Shown here one piece after another: positions 23,288 through 32,646 of a stretch of 64,000 nucleotides of DNA. A program made the position numbers and the translations under genes. The notes under the pieces are model-generated. The model worked only from the letters and a program-made list of their open reading frames with translations. It was not told the DNA's origin and ran no database searches. Each line of letters begins with the position of its first letter. Positions within the stretch are counted from its first letter, which is position 1. The stretch lies in the NCBI RefSeq assembly GCF_002995805.1, contig NZ_PVXL01000065.1:1-64000 (forward strand), read 5' to 3'. Origin of the DNA: Neomoorella stamsii (lineage in GTDB: Bacteria; Bacillota; DSM-521; Neomoorellales; Neomoorellaceae).

Positions 23288-24035
23288 GGTTCTCTCCTAT
23301 CCGGTAACCCAGCACTTCGGCAATGTGGTCCTGGTCCACTTCGCTGAGCTTTTCGTGGATATAAACGCTCCGGTCACGCACGCAGCCTATCTTTTGCGCC
23401 CTGGAAAAAGCAGCTCCTATATCATGGGTAACGATAATTACCGTCAGACCCTTTTCGCGGTTTAAATGCGCCAGGAGCCGGTAAAATTCCTCCCGGGAAG
23501 AAACGTCTATGCCAGTAGTAGGTTCATCAAGAAACAGGGCCGCCGGCCTTTTAACCAGGGCTCGCGCCAGGAAGACCTTCTGGCGCTGGCCGCCGGAAAG
23601 TTCCCCGATCAGGCGGCCGGCCAGCTCCTTTATGCCTGCCAGTTCCAGCGCCTCATCAACCATTCTTTTTCTTGCGCTCCCGTCAAACAGCCCCTTTAAG
23701 CCGCTGTAATATCCCGAAGCCACCACCTCGGCCACGGTTGCGGGAAAGGACGTGTTGATATGGCTGGCATTTTGGGAAATGTAACCTATCCTGTGCCAAT
23801 CCCGGAAGCGCCTGATATCCTGGCCAAAAAGCCTTACTTCCCCATCTTTTGGTCGTAAGAGTCCCACCATTATCTTGAGCAAGGTGGATTTAGCAGCACC
23901 GTTGGGGCCAATAAGAGCCAAAAATTCCCCTGCCTCTACCGCCAGATTAACTCTCTCAAGAACAGGGCTGCTGTTATAGGCAAAGGTAACATCTACCAGC
24001 CGAACCACTTCCCGTTCATTCCGGCGATAAACCAT
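23274..24035 (-). CDS. znuC: Zinc/manganese ABC transporter ATP-binding protein
   Basis: About 253 residues. Walker A GPNGAAKSTLL (note Ala in place of the usual Gly before Lys), Q-loop YISQNA, signature LSGGQRQKVFLARAL, Walker B ALFLDEPTTGID and switch His in IIVTHD. The GxxGxAKS variant keeps the key Lys and Ser. Start uncertain: ATG at 24035 (MVYRRNER) or an upstream TTG at 24056; neither has a strong ribosome-binding site. It energises metal uptake with the adjacent permease and binding protein. Confidence 0.92.
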   Translation of the reverse strand: MVYRRNEREVVRLVDVTFAYNSSPVLERVNLAVEAGEFLALIGPNGAAKSTLLKIMVGLLRPKDGEVRLFGQDIRRFRDWHRIGYISQNASHINTSFPATVAEVVASGYYSGLKGLFDGSARKRMVDEALELAGIKELAGRLIGELSGGQRQKVFLARALVKRPAALFLDEPTTGIDVSSREEFYRLLAHLNREKGLTVIIVTHDIGAAFSRAQKIGCVRDRSVYIHEKLSEVDQDHIAEVLGYRIGENHVYL

Positions 24036-24096
24036 ACCGTCACCATCTTTCTGCAAACGCTACCTGTTAACAGGCGCTATAGCAAGCTTTTTTACA

Positions 24097-25002
24097 CTAC
24101 TCCAGGGCTTGCTTAAGTGAGGCCAGATTTTGAGCCATTATGGAGAAGTAGTCCTCGCCCGCCTTTATCTCTTCGGGTGTAAGTCCACCGATAGGATTTA
24201 AAACCAGCGTCCCGGCTCCTGTTTCCCGGGCCAGGGTTTCAGCCAGTTTGGGGCTGGCCAGGGTTTCAAAAAAGATATACTTTACACCTTTGCTCCGGCA
24301 AAGGGTAATAAGCTCTGCCATCTGCTGCGCCGAGGGCTCTTCCTGGGGGGAAAGCCCGCTGATGGGTATTTGTTTGAGGCCATACCGTTTAGCAAGATAG
24401 CCAAATGCCGCATGGGAGGTTACAAAATCTTTCCTGGTCACGCCGGCCAGGACTTCCCGGTACTGCTTATCCAGCATGGTAAATTTTTGTTCCAGCTCCT
24501 GCAGGTTTTTTTCATAATACCCTTTATTGTCCGCGTCTAATGTCACTAACGCTTCATATATCCGCCGGGAAAGCTCCCGCGCCAGGACAGGGTCCAGCCA
24601 TATATGCGGGTCATTATTTTCTATAAGGCCCTTACCCGCTTCCAGGGACATAACCCCTTTCGCTTTGAGCTGGCCCTCTATTTTCTTGGCCCAGGGGTCC
24701 ATAGGTTCACCTAAAAAAATAAATAATTTACCAGTGTAAATTGAAGCAACCTGCTGGGGTGATGGTTCATACCCATGGGGTTCTACGCCTACCGGCTGTA
24801 AATTCTCTACTATGGCTCTATCGCCGGCAATTTTTTTGGTGAAATCATAAAGCGGGTAGAAGGTAGTATAAATTTTTATCGGGCCTGCAACGCTCTCTGG
24901 CTGGAGCTGGCTTTTGCTTGCCCGGCAACCGCCGGCAAAAAAAATAATGCTAAAAATAAGTAAGACCAGGGCAACACTGCTTAATCTACGCAAAACATTC
25001 AT
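24097..25002 (-). CDS. znuA: Zinc-binding lipoprotein of ABC transporter
   Basis: A 301-residue cluster A-I (ZnuA/TroA family) substrate-binding lipoprotein. The signal ends in the lipobox FFAGGC, placing it on the outer face of the membrane. Metal-binding His residues are in VEPHGYEPSPQ, NNDPHIWLDP and TSHAAFGYLAKRY, with the family C-terminal ETLASPKLAETLARETG. Unlike many zinc proteins it has no long His-rich loop. It is the first gene of the operon, with GGAGG before the ATG. Confidence 0.93.
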   Translation of the reverse strand: MNVLRRLSSVALVLLIFSIIFFAGGCRASKSQLQPESVAGPIKIYTTFYPLYDFTKKIAGDRAIVENLQPVGVEPHGYEPSPQQVASIYTGKLFIFLGEPMDPWAKKIEGQLKAKGVMSLEAGKGLIENNDPHIWLDPVLARELSRRIYEALVTLDADNKGYYEKNLQELEQKFTMLDKQYREVLAGVTRKDFVTSHAAFGYLAKRYGLKQIPISGLSPQEEPSAQQMAELITLCRSKGVKYIFFETLASPKLAETLARETGAGTLVLNPIGGLTPEEIKAGEDYFSIMAQNLASLKQALE

Positions 25003-25025
25003 TTATGTTCCTCGCCTCCTGCAAG

Positions 25026-25077
25026 TAATTTGCATTTGCATTATAATTATATACCATCACATTGAAAATAATGTCAA
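25026..25077 (-). promoter_or_regulatory. znuA promoter with candidate zinc operator
   Basis: Minus strand TTGACA (25072-25077), an 18-base spacer and TATATA(AT) (25046-25053). Immediately downstream is TAATGCAAATGCAAATTA (25026-25043 on the minus strand), an AT-rich near-symmetric element located where a Zur repressor would block initiation. The match to a known Zur box was not computed. Confidence 0.55.
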
Positions 25078-25124
25078 CAGCTCATCACTTTATCAGGAAT
25101 TTATAGGGTGGGTGTCAGGCCTAT

Positions 25125-25290
25125 CAGTTTATTCTCGGCAAGCCGGACAATAGCCAAAGAAGATCATTGACGCGCTGATAACCTCAAATCCATCTTTATT
25201 TTATATCTTTTATATCCCTGTCAACAACAGGTTCCTGTTTCATATGAAATTCGTAGGTGCGGCCACACTTTAGGCAAACAAAATATATTC
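25125..25290 (-). pseudogene. Relic of a Fur-family gene (C-terminal part)
   Basis: The minus strand encodes FVCLKCGRTYEFHMKQEPVV then DRDIKDIK and a stop, followed in another frame by DGFEVISASMIFFGYCPACR. This aligns to the last 50 residues of the intact Fur-family protein at 5008-5427 (FVCLKCGRIYEF...GFEVISSSTVCFGYCPACR). The DNA-binding half is missing. From 25291 to 25380 another short coding-like stretch (LIMVSILKLDVTIVNHELV) from an unidentified gene abuts it, marking a deletion junction. Confidence 0.85.
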
Positions 25291-25528
25291 CAGACTACCA
25301 GCTCATGGTTCACAATGGTGACATCCAGTTTTAGGATGCTGACCATAATCAGGGCTATGCGCTGTAGATAATCGTGGCAATTTTTATTTTGACTGCAATC
25401 TTGTTGATTAAATTAAGAATTATTTACGGTTAGAGCATGTCCACCAAAATAACTTGCCTCCGTATATTTTGGGGTTAGTTGTCCATTATAAAGGTGACAA
25501 AGATATCTTGGCTAGGAGGGAAACAATT

Positions 25529-25762
25529 ATGAGCTGTTCCAGTCTGAGGCACAGATTTGAAGAAGAAAGAGTGAGAGGGATCAGTTTTCAACGGGCTATG
25601 GATATATACAGGGAAGTAGAGGGATCGGTAGCGGCCCATAAAGTAGAACTAGAAGAATTGCGGCGTACCAACGCCGACCCTTCCAGGATAAACCATCTAC
25701 AGGAACATATTAACGATGGCGAAAAGCTCCTCCAGGAGATAAAATCACTCCACCTGCATTAA
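25529..25762 (+). CDS. Small coiled-coil protein, unknown function
   Basis: A 77-residue hydrophilic protein starting [20 protein letters not shown], with GGAGGG nine bases upstream and a perfect terminator after the stop. Apart from one short segment, it is charged and helical, with heptad-like [18 protein letters not shown] and [16 protein letters not shown]. No membrane helix, no CxxC. I do not recognise a family. It stands alone among relics, yet has clear signals at both ends, so it is probably expressed. Confidence 0.75.
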   Translation: MSCSSLRHRFEEERVRGISFQRAMDIYREVEGSVAAHKVELEELRRTNADPSRINHLQEHINDGEKLLQEIKSLHLH

Positions 25763-25956
25763 AGAAAGGGGGGCCTACTCCCCCTTATTTTTTTGACATC
25801 CCTGGGAAGGCATACCGGAGCCTCGGAGTACTTGATAAACAAGGTATCGTGCCCTACACACAGGCAGACAATCACGTTCAAATCGGTCCCGGCCGCATTT
25901 AAAAGCTTGGCCTGGCCTATGGGATTGCACATGGGTTCATAAGAACCCTCATCCAT
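25759..25956 (-). pseudogene. Relic of a DUF1847 gene (C-terminal part)
   Basis: The frame reads [20 protein letters not shown] then [20 protein letters not shown] and EAPV, which is the conserved C-terminal region of DUF1847 (cysteine-rich, probably metal-binding) proteins. The N-terminal three quarters are absent, and the last 18 residues ([17 protein letters not shown]) do not follow the family and run into the terminator of the opposite gene. It is therefore a fragment. Confidence 0.75.
25766..25794 (+). terminator. Intrinsic terminator of the small coiled-coil gene
   Basis: AAGGGGG pairs with CCCCCTT around a six-base loop, followed by ATTTTTTT on the plus strand, four bases after the stop codon. 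Confidence 0.9.
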
Positions 25957-25976
25957 TTGCCTCCTTAAATATAGTG

Positions 25977-27065
25977 CTATAAGCCAAAGAGCTTGTAGCA
26001 GTTACTACACGGAAGGGGAGGCGCTGGTACTTCAGGGTTATCCAGGAGAAAAGGGTTAGTCAGTTCCAGGCGGTAACGGAAGGGCTGTTTAAATTCCCGG
26101 GCGGCTTTATTTTTAATCACCCTAGCCAGCCCTTCAGTAATGTTGCCATAATTAAGAGGTGTAAAGGGCGCTTCCTGGCGGCAAAAGTAACGGGGTACCA
26201 CACCTTTATAGGGCAGTCCCAAATAGACGCAGGGGGCCACCTCACCGCGGCTATTGATAAAAATATGGTTTAAGGGCCAGGCATCGCAGACCATGACGTT
26301 AAGATTAAACTGCAGGGGATAAACTCTTAAAGGAAGACCCAGACGCCCGGCCTGTTCTTCGGCAGCCTGGACGGCAAAAAGGTAGTCTTCATGAATTACT
26401 TCTCCCGGGCAGGCAAAGGCCCTTAAATTCTCCATCTCCGGGTAAAGGGTGAAATCCAGGTTAGTGGCCACCACTTCATCGGCCCCGGCGCTGGCTGCAA
26501 GTTCTATGAAAGCCGGGAGTTCAAGTAAATTTTTCCTGGTCATCAGGTAAGAGCAGATAATTTTGGGTAAAGGGCTACCTCGCTTTTGTTTGATATCCGC
26601 CAGGCGGCTAATATTAGTAAGCAATCGCTTGAGACTGGAGCCGGAACGTAACATGGCATGGATAACCTGGTTGCCCCCGGCTACGGAAAGGCCCAGAATG
26701 TCACTTTGCATTTCTACCAGCCGCTCCAGGACAGCAGGCCCTAAGAGAACGCCATTGGTAGTAAAGCCTACCCGGCAACCTTGTTCCTTGGCCAGCCGCA
26801 TCATGTCAAAAAGCCGCGGGTGCAGCAGGGGTTCGCCCCAGCCTTGGAAGTAGATTAGCCCCACCTGGCGCAAATAAGGTGCAATATAGCGCTCGAAAAC
26901 TTCCCAGGGGAAGTCAGCGTCATACCAGCCGTCTGTTAAAAGGGTGTGGGGACAAAAAGAACATTTCAGCTGGCAGCGGCTGGTAACCTCCAGTTGGAGG
27001 ACCGGTATTTTCCGCCTTGATGGGAAAAGTCCTTGGAAAAAAATTTTGAGGTTTGGCCATTTCAT
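25977..27065 (-). CDS. Radical SAM protein with SPASM-like C-terminus
   Basis: A 362-residue radical S-adenosylmethionine enzyme. The cluster motif CQLKCSFC is at about residues 32-39 in [16 protein letters not shown], followed by [15 protein letters not shown] (the GGEP-equivalent) and TTNGVLL. A C-terminal region with [20 protein letters not shown] and a late CSNCYKL supplies further cysteines for an auxiliary cluster, as in SPASM proteins. Substrate unknown: peptide-modifying or heme-biosynthesis-like relatives have similar layouts, but no precursor peptide gene or maturation partner is seen nearby. Confidence 0.88.
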   Translation of the reverse strand: MKWPNLKIFFQGLFPSRRKIPVLQLEVTSRCQLKCSFCPHTLLTDGWYDADFPWEVFERYIAPYLRQVGLIYFQGWGEPLLHPRLFDMMRLAKEQGCRVGFTTNGVLLGPAVLERLVEMQSDILGLSVAGGNQVIHAMLRSGSSLKRLLTNISRLADIKQKRGSPLPKIICSYLMTRKNLLELPAFIELAASAGADEVVATNLDFTLYPEMENLRAFACPGEVIHEDYLFAVQAAEEQAGRLGLPLRVYPLQFNLNVMVCDAWPLNHIFINSRGEVAPCVYLGLPYKGVVPRYFCRQEAPFTPLNYGNITEGLARVIKNKAAREFKQPFRYRLELTNPFLLDNPEVPAPPLPCSNCYKLFGL

Positions 27066-27120
27066 AAGCTATCATACTGCTTCTTTCTTGTTATATGAGC
27101 CTCGCAAGTCCTGTATGCAG

Positions 27121-27963
27121 TTAACAAGCGAACCTGAAGGCACGTCCTGCTTCATTGTAAATAAATTTATCTCCCAGGGCCTGGTAGAGGCTGGCGCTGG
27201 CCCGAAATCCAGTGCAGTGGCAGGCTACTAAGTACTGGAGACCAAAACGCGGCAAGGACTTGATTGTCTCCTCCAGCCGTTCCGGGCCGGCGTCCTTCAA
27301 GTGGGTACCGCCGATGACGGCGAAGATGCGGCTGGCACCGGTAAGGTCCAGGATGTGCTCCAGGGTGCTGATCAAGCCGGAGTGGGCGCAGCCCAGGAGC
27401 ACCAGCGGCCCTTCCCTGGTAGTGATGATTAAAGACTGGTCGTCCCAGAGGCTGTCCTGGAGGTATTCACCACCAGCAAGGAGGCGAAATTCTTTGCTGG
27501 TGGCTTCAAAAGCCTGCCGTCGCCGGATTTCGCCGGTCAAAATAACTCCTCCGACCAGCTCGACCGGCTGCCGGGAGAGGTGGAAAATCGCCCCGCTTGT
27601 TTCTAATTCTGCCCGTGACCAGGGGATGCCGATATACCTGGCTTTCTCCCCTTCCCGGAGGCGGTATTTTGCCGTGAATACATCGGGGTGGGCGTATACA
27701 GGAAGGGGTCCGGTAATCTCACAGATCTTTTTCAGGCCACCGGTATGGTCGTCATGGCCGTGGCTTAAGGCAATAGCTGTAATTTCCCGGGGATCGAGGC
27801 CCAGGCTCAACATGTTCTGGACAACGGCACCCCCGGCCCCGGTATCGAAAAGGATGGTCCTTTCCCCGGTTCGTACCAGGAAAGCCAGGCCATGTTCGGC
27901 TATCAAGCCCCTGGTGGTGACCGTATTGTCTACTAGGTTGATGATTTCAACGGTTCCAGCCAT
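27121..27963 (-). CDS. Metallo-beta-lactamase-fold hydrolase (dihydropterin-MTase-associated type)
   Basis: A 280-residue MBL-fold protein. The metal-binding motif is SHGHDDHTGG near residue 64, with further ligands in LGCAHSGLISTLEHI near 190 and ACHCTGFRAS near 250. The start (VEIINLVDNTVTTRGLIAEHGLAFLV) and ligand spacing match the family annotated as 7,8-dihydropterin-6-yl-methyl-4-(beta-D-ribofuranosyl)aminobenzene 5'-phosphate synthase-like, common in acetogens and methanogens. Real substrate unknown. GGAGGGTAAATAAGG precedes the ATG. Confidence 0.88.
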   Translation of the reverse strand: MAGTVEIINLVDNTVTTRGLIAEHGLAFLVRTGERTILFDTGAGGAVVQNMLSLGLDPREITAIALSHGHDDHTGGLKKICEITGPLPVYAHPDVFTAKYRLREGEKARYIGIPWSRAELETSGAIFHLSRQPVELVGGVILTGEIRRRQAFEATSKEFRLLAGGEYLQDSLWDDQSLIITTREGPLVLLGCAHSGLISTLEHILDLTGASRIFAVIGGTHLKDAGPERLEETIKSLPRFGLQYLVACHCTGFRASASLYQALGDKFIYNEAGRAFRFAC

Positions 27964-28056
27964 CCTTATTTACCCTCCCGACGGTATTTTCCCCATTAAA
28001 CTTTTACCCCGGAAGGGCAGTAGCCATTTCCTCCCCGGGGTACAAACATAAGGTTT

Positions 28057-28281
28057 TTAAGCGTGGCAGCAACCGCCAGGCGGGCAGCTATCCGGCCGGG
28101 AATCCCTCCCGCAGCACAGCGTTTTCCCGCCAGCCCCCGGGTGGCCTTTTACTATATGCGGCGCCGAGAATATCCTTACTAATCTCGTGCTGCCACAGTT
28201 AGGGCAGCTATCAGCATCCTCCCGTTTGTTAAAAGTACTTATTGCCCCGCAATCGCTGCATTTGAATTCAAATTCCGGCAT
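28057..28281 (-). CDS. FmdB-like zinc-ribbon protein
   Basis: A 74-residue small protein with an N-terminal zinc ribbon (FKCSDCGAIS, CPNCGSTRLVRIFSAP) of the FmdB/CxxC-CxxC-SSSS putative regulatory family, and a Cys-rich tail (LCCG, SCPPGGCCH) that could hold a second metal site. Its own promoter is at 28307-28335. Such proteins are widespread and of unknown function. Confidence 0.8.
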   Translation of the reverse strand: MPEFEFKCSDCGAISTFNKREDADSCPNCGSTRLVRIFSAPHIVKGHPGAGGKTLCCGRDSRPDSCPPGGCCHA

Positions 28282-28306
28282 TTACTGTTCACCCCCGCTT
28301 GACTCT

Positions 28307-28335
28307 AGTATAAATCTATAAAGAACATACGTCAA
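28307..28335 (-). promoter_or_regulatory. Sigma-A promoter of the FmdB-like gene
   Basis: Minus strand TTGACG (28330-28335), a 17-base spacer, TATACT (28307-28312). It lacks the complete TTATGAC palindrome found at the four co-regulated promoters, keeping only the right-hand part (GTCAATA). Confidence 0.78.
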
Positions 28336-28345
28336 TATCACCTTG

Positions 28346-28376
28346 CAAAAAAGGCCCCTCCTTCACAAGAGGGGCC
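28346..28376 (-). terminator. Intrinsic terminator after the disulfide-reductase-like gene
   Basis: Minus strand GGCCCCTC-TTGTGAAG-GAGGGGCC followed by TTTTTTG, 50 bases after the stop of the flavoprotein gene. Confidence 0.92.
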
Positions 28377-28425
28377 CCTGGCGTAAAAATTACCCTCGCT
28401 GTAAGAAAGCCTGATAGGTGGGTAA

Positions 28426-29769
28426 TTAGCTTCTTAGCTTAAGCACGGCTTCCTCGGCCGCATTTGTTACTTGATAAGCGACAGGCGAAGCGGTAAGGGC
28501 CGGATGGGTCCCTACCTGCATGGTTTCCAGCTCGTCGGCCCGCATCTTATGCTGCACGGCAGCCGCCAGCAGGTTGGTCAGCTCGCCCACCGCAGTACCG
28601 CCGTAAGCCTGCCCGCCTACAATAACGCCGGTATCTTTGGTAAAGATCAATTTTACCCCCAGCTCTCTGGTCCCCGGCATACTCCCCGGATGCCTGTCAG
28701 GCGCCTTGGCGGTACCAGTTACGACCTCAATACCCGCTTCCCAGGCCGCCCTTTCCGTCAGGCCTACCGACCCCAGGGCCAGGTCGCCGACAATTGTCGA
28801 AAAAACTCCTACTGCCGCCCCCCTGGCCCGCCTGAGGCCGAACAGGTTAGCACCGGCCACCCGGGCTTCATGGGTGGCTACGGAAGCCAGTTTGATGAGG
28901 GACGGCCCGTGACCGAAAAACGAGCTTTTTTCGGCGCAATCGCCAATGGCGAAGATACTGGCGTCACTGGTGCGCATATAATCATCAACCCAGATACCGA
29001 AACGATGGTCAACTTTCAGTCCCGCCATTTGGGCCAGTTTAATATTGGGCGCCACGCCGGTGCCAAAGATAACAACGTCAGCAGGCAGGATTTCGCCGTT
29101 GGAAAGTCTCACCTGTTCTACTTTACCGTTACCCAGAAATTCTTCTACTTTAGTCCCGGTAATAATGTTTATCCCCTGAGAACTGAGCTTATCCTCTGCC
29201 AGGGTGCAGAGCTCATCATCAAAAGCCAGGGCCAGGCAATGGGGCAAAAGTTCGACGACGGTAACATTTAGTTCTCGCCCCTTCCGGCATTCATCGGCAA
29301 ACTCAACCCCTATGAACCCGCCACCGACGATCACCAGATTTTTCGCTTTATCCAGGGCATTTTTGAGATTCTCAAGATAGGCTACGTCTTTTTTGACTAC
29401 GAAAACGCCTTCCAGGTCAGCCCCTTTCACCGGGGGAACAACAGGAGACGACCCGGTAGCCAGGACGAGCTTGTCATAGGTGATGCTACCAGATTTCACC
29501 GTAGAAACAGCCTTGCTTTGGCGGTCAATCCCTATAACTTCATCGATCACCAGTTCTATGCCGTTATTAACCAGTGTGGCGTCCGGGATGAGGTTCTTGT
29601 CTGGGCTCCCCACAGTTCCGAAAATGTAAGGGATGCCGCATGGTACCAAAACTTTTTCTTCTTTACGTACCACGGTTACCTTTTTGTCTTTAAAATACCT
29701 TTTGGCAGTAATAGCTGCCGTAAGACCAGCCGCGCTCCCGCCGATAACCAATACATCTGTACTCTTCAA
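28426..29769 (-). CDS. CoA-disulfide-reductase / NADH-oxidase-like flavoprotein
   Basis: A 447-residue pyridine-nucleotide-disulfide oxidoreductase. FAD-binding VIGGSAAGLTAA at residues 7-18, the redox Cys in LVPCGIPYIFG near 43, NAD-binding VIVGGGFIGVEFA near 150, the second FAD motif FAIGDCAE near 270, and a C-terminal dimerisation domain. Members reduce CoA disulfide, polysulfide or oxygen; in a strict anaerobe an oxidative-stress or thiol role is likely. Its promoter (29824-29855) bears the operator shared with the iscU-fur and NifX-like loci. A shorter paralog lies at 56093-57328. Confidence 0.9.
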   Translation of the reverse strand: MKSTDVLVIGGSAAGLTAAITAKRYFKDKKVTVVRKEEKVLVPCGIPYIFGTVGSPDKNLIPDATLVNNGIELVIDEVIGIDRQSKAVSTVKSGSITYDKLVLATGSSPVVPPVKGADLEGVFVVKKDVAYLENLKNALDKAKNLVIVGGGFIGVEFADECRKGRELNVTVVELLPHCLALAFDDELCTLAEDKLSSQGINIITGTKVEEFLGNGKVEQVRLSNGEILPADVVIFGTGVAPNIKLAQMAGLKVDHRFGIWVDDYMRTSDASIFAIGDCAEKSSFFGHGPSLIKLASVATHEARVAGANLFGLRRARGAAVGVFSTIVGDLALGSVGLTERAAWEAGIEVVTGTAKAPDRHPGSMPGTRELGVKLIFTKDTGVIVGGQAYGGTAVGELTNLLAAAVQHKMRADELETMQVGTHPALTASPVAYQVTNAAEEAVLKLRS

Positions 29770-29823
29770 ACCAGCCGCCCCTTTCCATGTGTTTTGTTAA
29801 TACTAGAACTTAGTTTTGTAAAT

Positions 29824-29855
29824 AGTATAGCGGTTATTAGGTCATATGTCAATAA
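29824..29855 (-). promoter_or_regulatory. Sigma-A promoter with shared operator (copy 4)
   Basis: Minus strand TTGACA (29847-29852), 17-base spacer, TATACT (29824-29829). The right half ATGTCAATAA is identical to copies 1 and 3, while the left half (TTATTAGGTCAT) carries a small insertion relative to them. Confidence 0.75.
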
Positions 29856-29903
29856 TAGTTGGAGAAAAAAATTCTTCTAGTATAATCGGTTTTAAATTTA
29901 TAT

Positions 29904-30527
29904 CTACCCTGCAACCTTTTTCAAGGACCACTTTTCCTCCCACCTGGACCACAATGCCTCCGCCGCTTCCACAAGCACCGCATCGAACTGGATGGCTTTG
30001 TTGGCAACAACTTCTTCCCAGCAGTGGTGCCAGGTAAGGGCCGGGCGATAAGGCCTTTCTGAGGTCATGGCATCAATGGCATCGCATAAGGCAATAATCC
30101 GTGAGCCTAAAGGGATGGCCTCGCCTTTTAAACCAGCCGGGTAACCCTTACCGTCCCAGCGTTCGTGATGGTAAAGGACCAATCGAGCTATCGAGCTCAA
30201 TCGCCGCGATTTGGTCAAGATTTTATAGCCTATCTCAGGATGGCGCTTGATCACTGCCCATTCGTGAGGTAAAAGGCGGCCCGGTTTGCGCAAAATCTGG
30301 TCAGGGACGCCAATTTTACCGATATCATGCAAATGGGCAGCCATATGTATTTTCTCTAGTTCTGCGCCCTTAATCCCAACTCTCCTGGCCAGGTCAAAGG
30401 CCATATCAGCCACGCGTTGCGAATGGTCTTCGCTATAAGGATCCCTGGCTTCCAGGGCAGCCGTTAAACATTCAATAATGTCATGGTAGACCCCATGCAG
30501 GGTATGCCCGCATATCCAGGAAAGCAT
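29904..30527 (-). CDS. HD-GYP domain phosphohydrolase
   Basis: A 207-residue soluble HD-GYP protein: RDPYSEDHSQRVADMAFDLA, AAHLHDIGKIGVPDQIL, YHHERWDGKGYPAGLKGEAI and CDAIDAMTSERPY are all intact, predicting cyclic-di-GMP phosphodiesterase activity. No sensor or receiver domain is attached. I take the second Met (MLSWICGH) as start because GGGGAGGGG is upstream; the first Met would overlap feoB. It directly follows feoB, so expression with iron uptake is likely, an uncommon pairing. Confidence 0.88.
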   Translation of the reverse strand: MLSWICGHTLHGVYHDIIECLTAALEARDPYSEDHSQRVADMAFDLARRVGIKGAELEKIHMAAHLHDIGKIGVPDQILRKPGRLLPHEWAVIKRHPEIGYKILTKSRRLSSIARLVLYHHERWDGKGYPAGLKGEAIPLGSRIIALCDAIDAMTSERPYRPALTWHHCWEEVVANKAIQFDAVLVEAAEALWSRWEEKWSLKKVAG

Positions 30528-30555
30528 CCCGGTTCCCCTCCCCGGTTGCCTTAAT

Positions 30556-32607
30556 TTAGCCAAGTCCAAGGAGCCTGCCTACCTGGAAGACCAGCACCGC
30601 CATCACCCAGCCCAGCAGCAAACTGTAGCCGATGGCAAAGGCAGTCCAGCCCCAGGAATTGGTTTCCCGGCGGATGGCTCCAATGGCCGCCACGCAGGGA
30701 ATGTAAATCAGGGTCATAACCATAAATGCGTACGCTGAAAGGGGCGTCCAGGATTGAGCGATGGCCGCGGTCAAGCCATCTTCCTCTACGCCGTAGAGGA
30801 CGCCCAGGGTGCCGACGACTACTTCTTTAGCCAGGATGCCAAAGACCAGGGCTACCGCCGCTTCCCAGGTGCCAAAACCGGCCGGTTTAAAGACCGGCGC
30901 CAGTATAGTTCCTAGTCTCCCGATCAGGCTCTCCTGGCTGGCGTATGCCACGCCCAGGGGCAGGTTAGAAAGGATCCAGATCAGCACCACGGCACCGACA
31001 ATAACGGTGCCGGCCTTGCGGATGAAGGAACTCCCTCGTTCCCACATGTGGATCAAAGTGCCTTTTAGAGTCGGTACCCGGTAAGGCGGCAGTTCCATGA
31101 CAAAGGGAGCTGTATCTCCTTTAAAAAGAAAGGTCTTAAAGATTTTTCCCATGATAATGGCCAGCACAATACCTAAAAGGTACAGGGAAAAGATTACCCA
31201 TCCCTGTTTAGCCGTAAAGAAGGCACCGGTGAAAAGGACGTAAACCGGCAAGCGGGCCGTGCAGGACATCAAGGGGTTAATAAGAATAGTAATCAAGCGG
31301 TCCTGCCGGCTTTCCAAGGTTCTGGTAGCCATGATGCCCGGTACGTTGCAGCCAAAGCCAATCAAAAGCGGGACAAAGGATTTGCCGTGCAGGCCCAGGG
31401 CGTGCATCAGACGGTCCATGATATAAGCAGCACGGGCCATATAACCGCTGTCCTCCAGGAGAGAAATGGCCAGGAAGAGCAAGAAGATGGGGGGTATAAA
31501 GACAAGCACCGAACCCAGACCGCCGATTATCCCATCAGCTATGAAGGAAGTCAGGAGTTGCGGGGCACCCAGGGCTTCCAACCAGCCGGTAGCAAGGCCG
31601 GTTAACCCCTCAAAGGCGCTTTCCACCCAGCCAATCATGGGGTCACCCAGCTTAAAGGTAAATTGAAAGACAGCCCACATAGCCAGGAGAAAAATCGGCA
31701 ACCCCAGGTATCGATTAGTTACTATGCTGTCAATCTTATCAGATAAAGTAAGCCTTTCTTCCAGGGTCTGGCGCCTGGTAACAGCCTCTTTTACCAGGCC
31801 GTTGATAAGACCATAGCGCCGATCGGCAATAATGGCTTCTACTTCTTCTCCTAAAATCTCATGCAGTTGTTTTTTGCTTTTAGTTGCCGCATCAAGGACC
31901 TGCCTGGCCCCTTCTTTTTGCAGCTCTGCCTCTAAGCGCTCATCGTCTTCTAAGAGTTTTATCGCCAGCCACCGGGGAGGGTATTTCGCTGCCAGCTTAG
32001 CGTCCTGCTTAATGATTTGTTCTAATTTATCTAGTTCGTTTTCAATTTCCCGTCCGTAGTTCACTTTTAGCGGCTGGCATATTGTCTCCTGGACCCTCTT
32101 CGCAACCGTAGCCACAAGTTCTTTTATACCCTCGTTACGTGTGGCTACGGTCGGCACCACCGGCACTCCTAGAGCTTGCGCCAGGCGGGGGATATTGATT
32201 TCGATCTTGCGTGCCCGGGCCTCATCAACCATATTTAAGGCGACGACGACATTGGCCCCCATCTCCAGCAATTGGGTAGTCAAGTACAAGTTGCGTTCCA
32301 GGTTGGAAGCGTCGACGACATTGATAACGGCCTCAGGTTTATCAAAAAGGATAAAATTGCGGGCGATAAGCTCGTCCTCACTGTAAGCACCAAGGCTATA
32401 AGTCCCAGGCAAATCAACAATATTGAAAGTTTGTCCTTGATAACTAAGCTTCCCTTCTTTTTTCTCCACCGTCACACCTGGCCAGTTGCCAACATGCTGG
32501 CGGGCGCCAGTCAGATCATTAAAAATACTGGTCTTACCTGAATTGGGATTGCCGACTAAGGCAATAACCTTTCCCCTTTCAGGTTTAGCCATTGCTACAG
32601 CCTCCAT
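30556..32607 (-). CDS. feoB: Ferrous iron transporter FeoB
   Basis: A 683-residue FeoB. The N-terminal G domain has [12 protein letters not shown] (G1), VDLPGTYSL (G3) and ALNMVDEA (G4); a helical domain follows; then about eight membrane helices with the gate motifs [12 protein letters not shown] and the later [11 protein letters not shown]. It imports Fe(II) at the cytoplasmic membrane. AAGGAGGGG precedes the ATG. Two separate FeoA genes lie upstream on the same strand; the intervening 116 bases contain a palindrome at 32647-32662. Confidence 0.95.
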   Translation of the reverse strand: MEAVAMAKPERGKVIALVGNPNSGKTSIFNDLTGARQHVGNWPGVTVEKKEGKLSYQGQTFNIVDLPGTYSLGAYSEDELIARNFILFDKPEAVINVVDASNLERNLYLTTQLLEMGANVVVALNMVDEARARKIEINIPRLAQALGVPVVPTVATRNEGIKELVATVAKRVQETICQPLKVNYGREIENELDKLEQIIKQDAKLAAKYPPRWLAIKLLEDDERLEAELQKEGARQVLDAATKSKKQLHEILGEEVEAIIADRRYGLINGLVKEAVTRRQTLEERLTLSDKIDSIVTNRYLGLPIFLLAMWAVFQFTFKLGDPMIGWVESAFEGLTGLATGWLEALGAPQLLTSFIADGIIGGLGSVLVFIPPIFLLFLAISLLEDSGYMARAAYIMDRLMHALGLHGKSFVPLLIGFGCNVPGIMATRTLESRQDRLITILINPLMSCTARLPVYVLFTGAFFTAKQGWVIFSLYLLGIVLAIIMGKIFKTFLFKGDTAPFVMELPPYRVPTLKGTLIHMWERGSSFIRKAGTVIVGAVVLIWILSNLPLGVAYASQESLIGRLGTILAPVFKPAGFGTWEAAVALVFGILAKEVVVGTLGVLYGVEEDGLTAAIAQSWTPLSAYAFMVMTLIYIPCVAAIGAIRRETNSWGWTAFAIGYSLLLGWVMAVLVFQVGRLLGLG

Positions 32608-32646
32608 GGGTTCCCCTCCTTAAAATGCCTGTTCCCAGCGAAAAGT

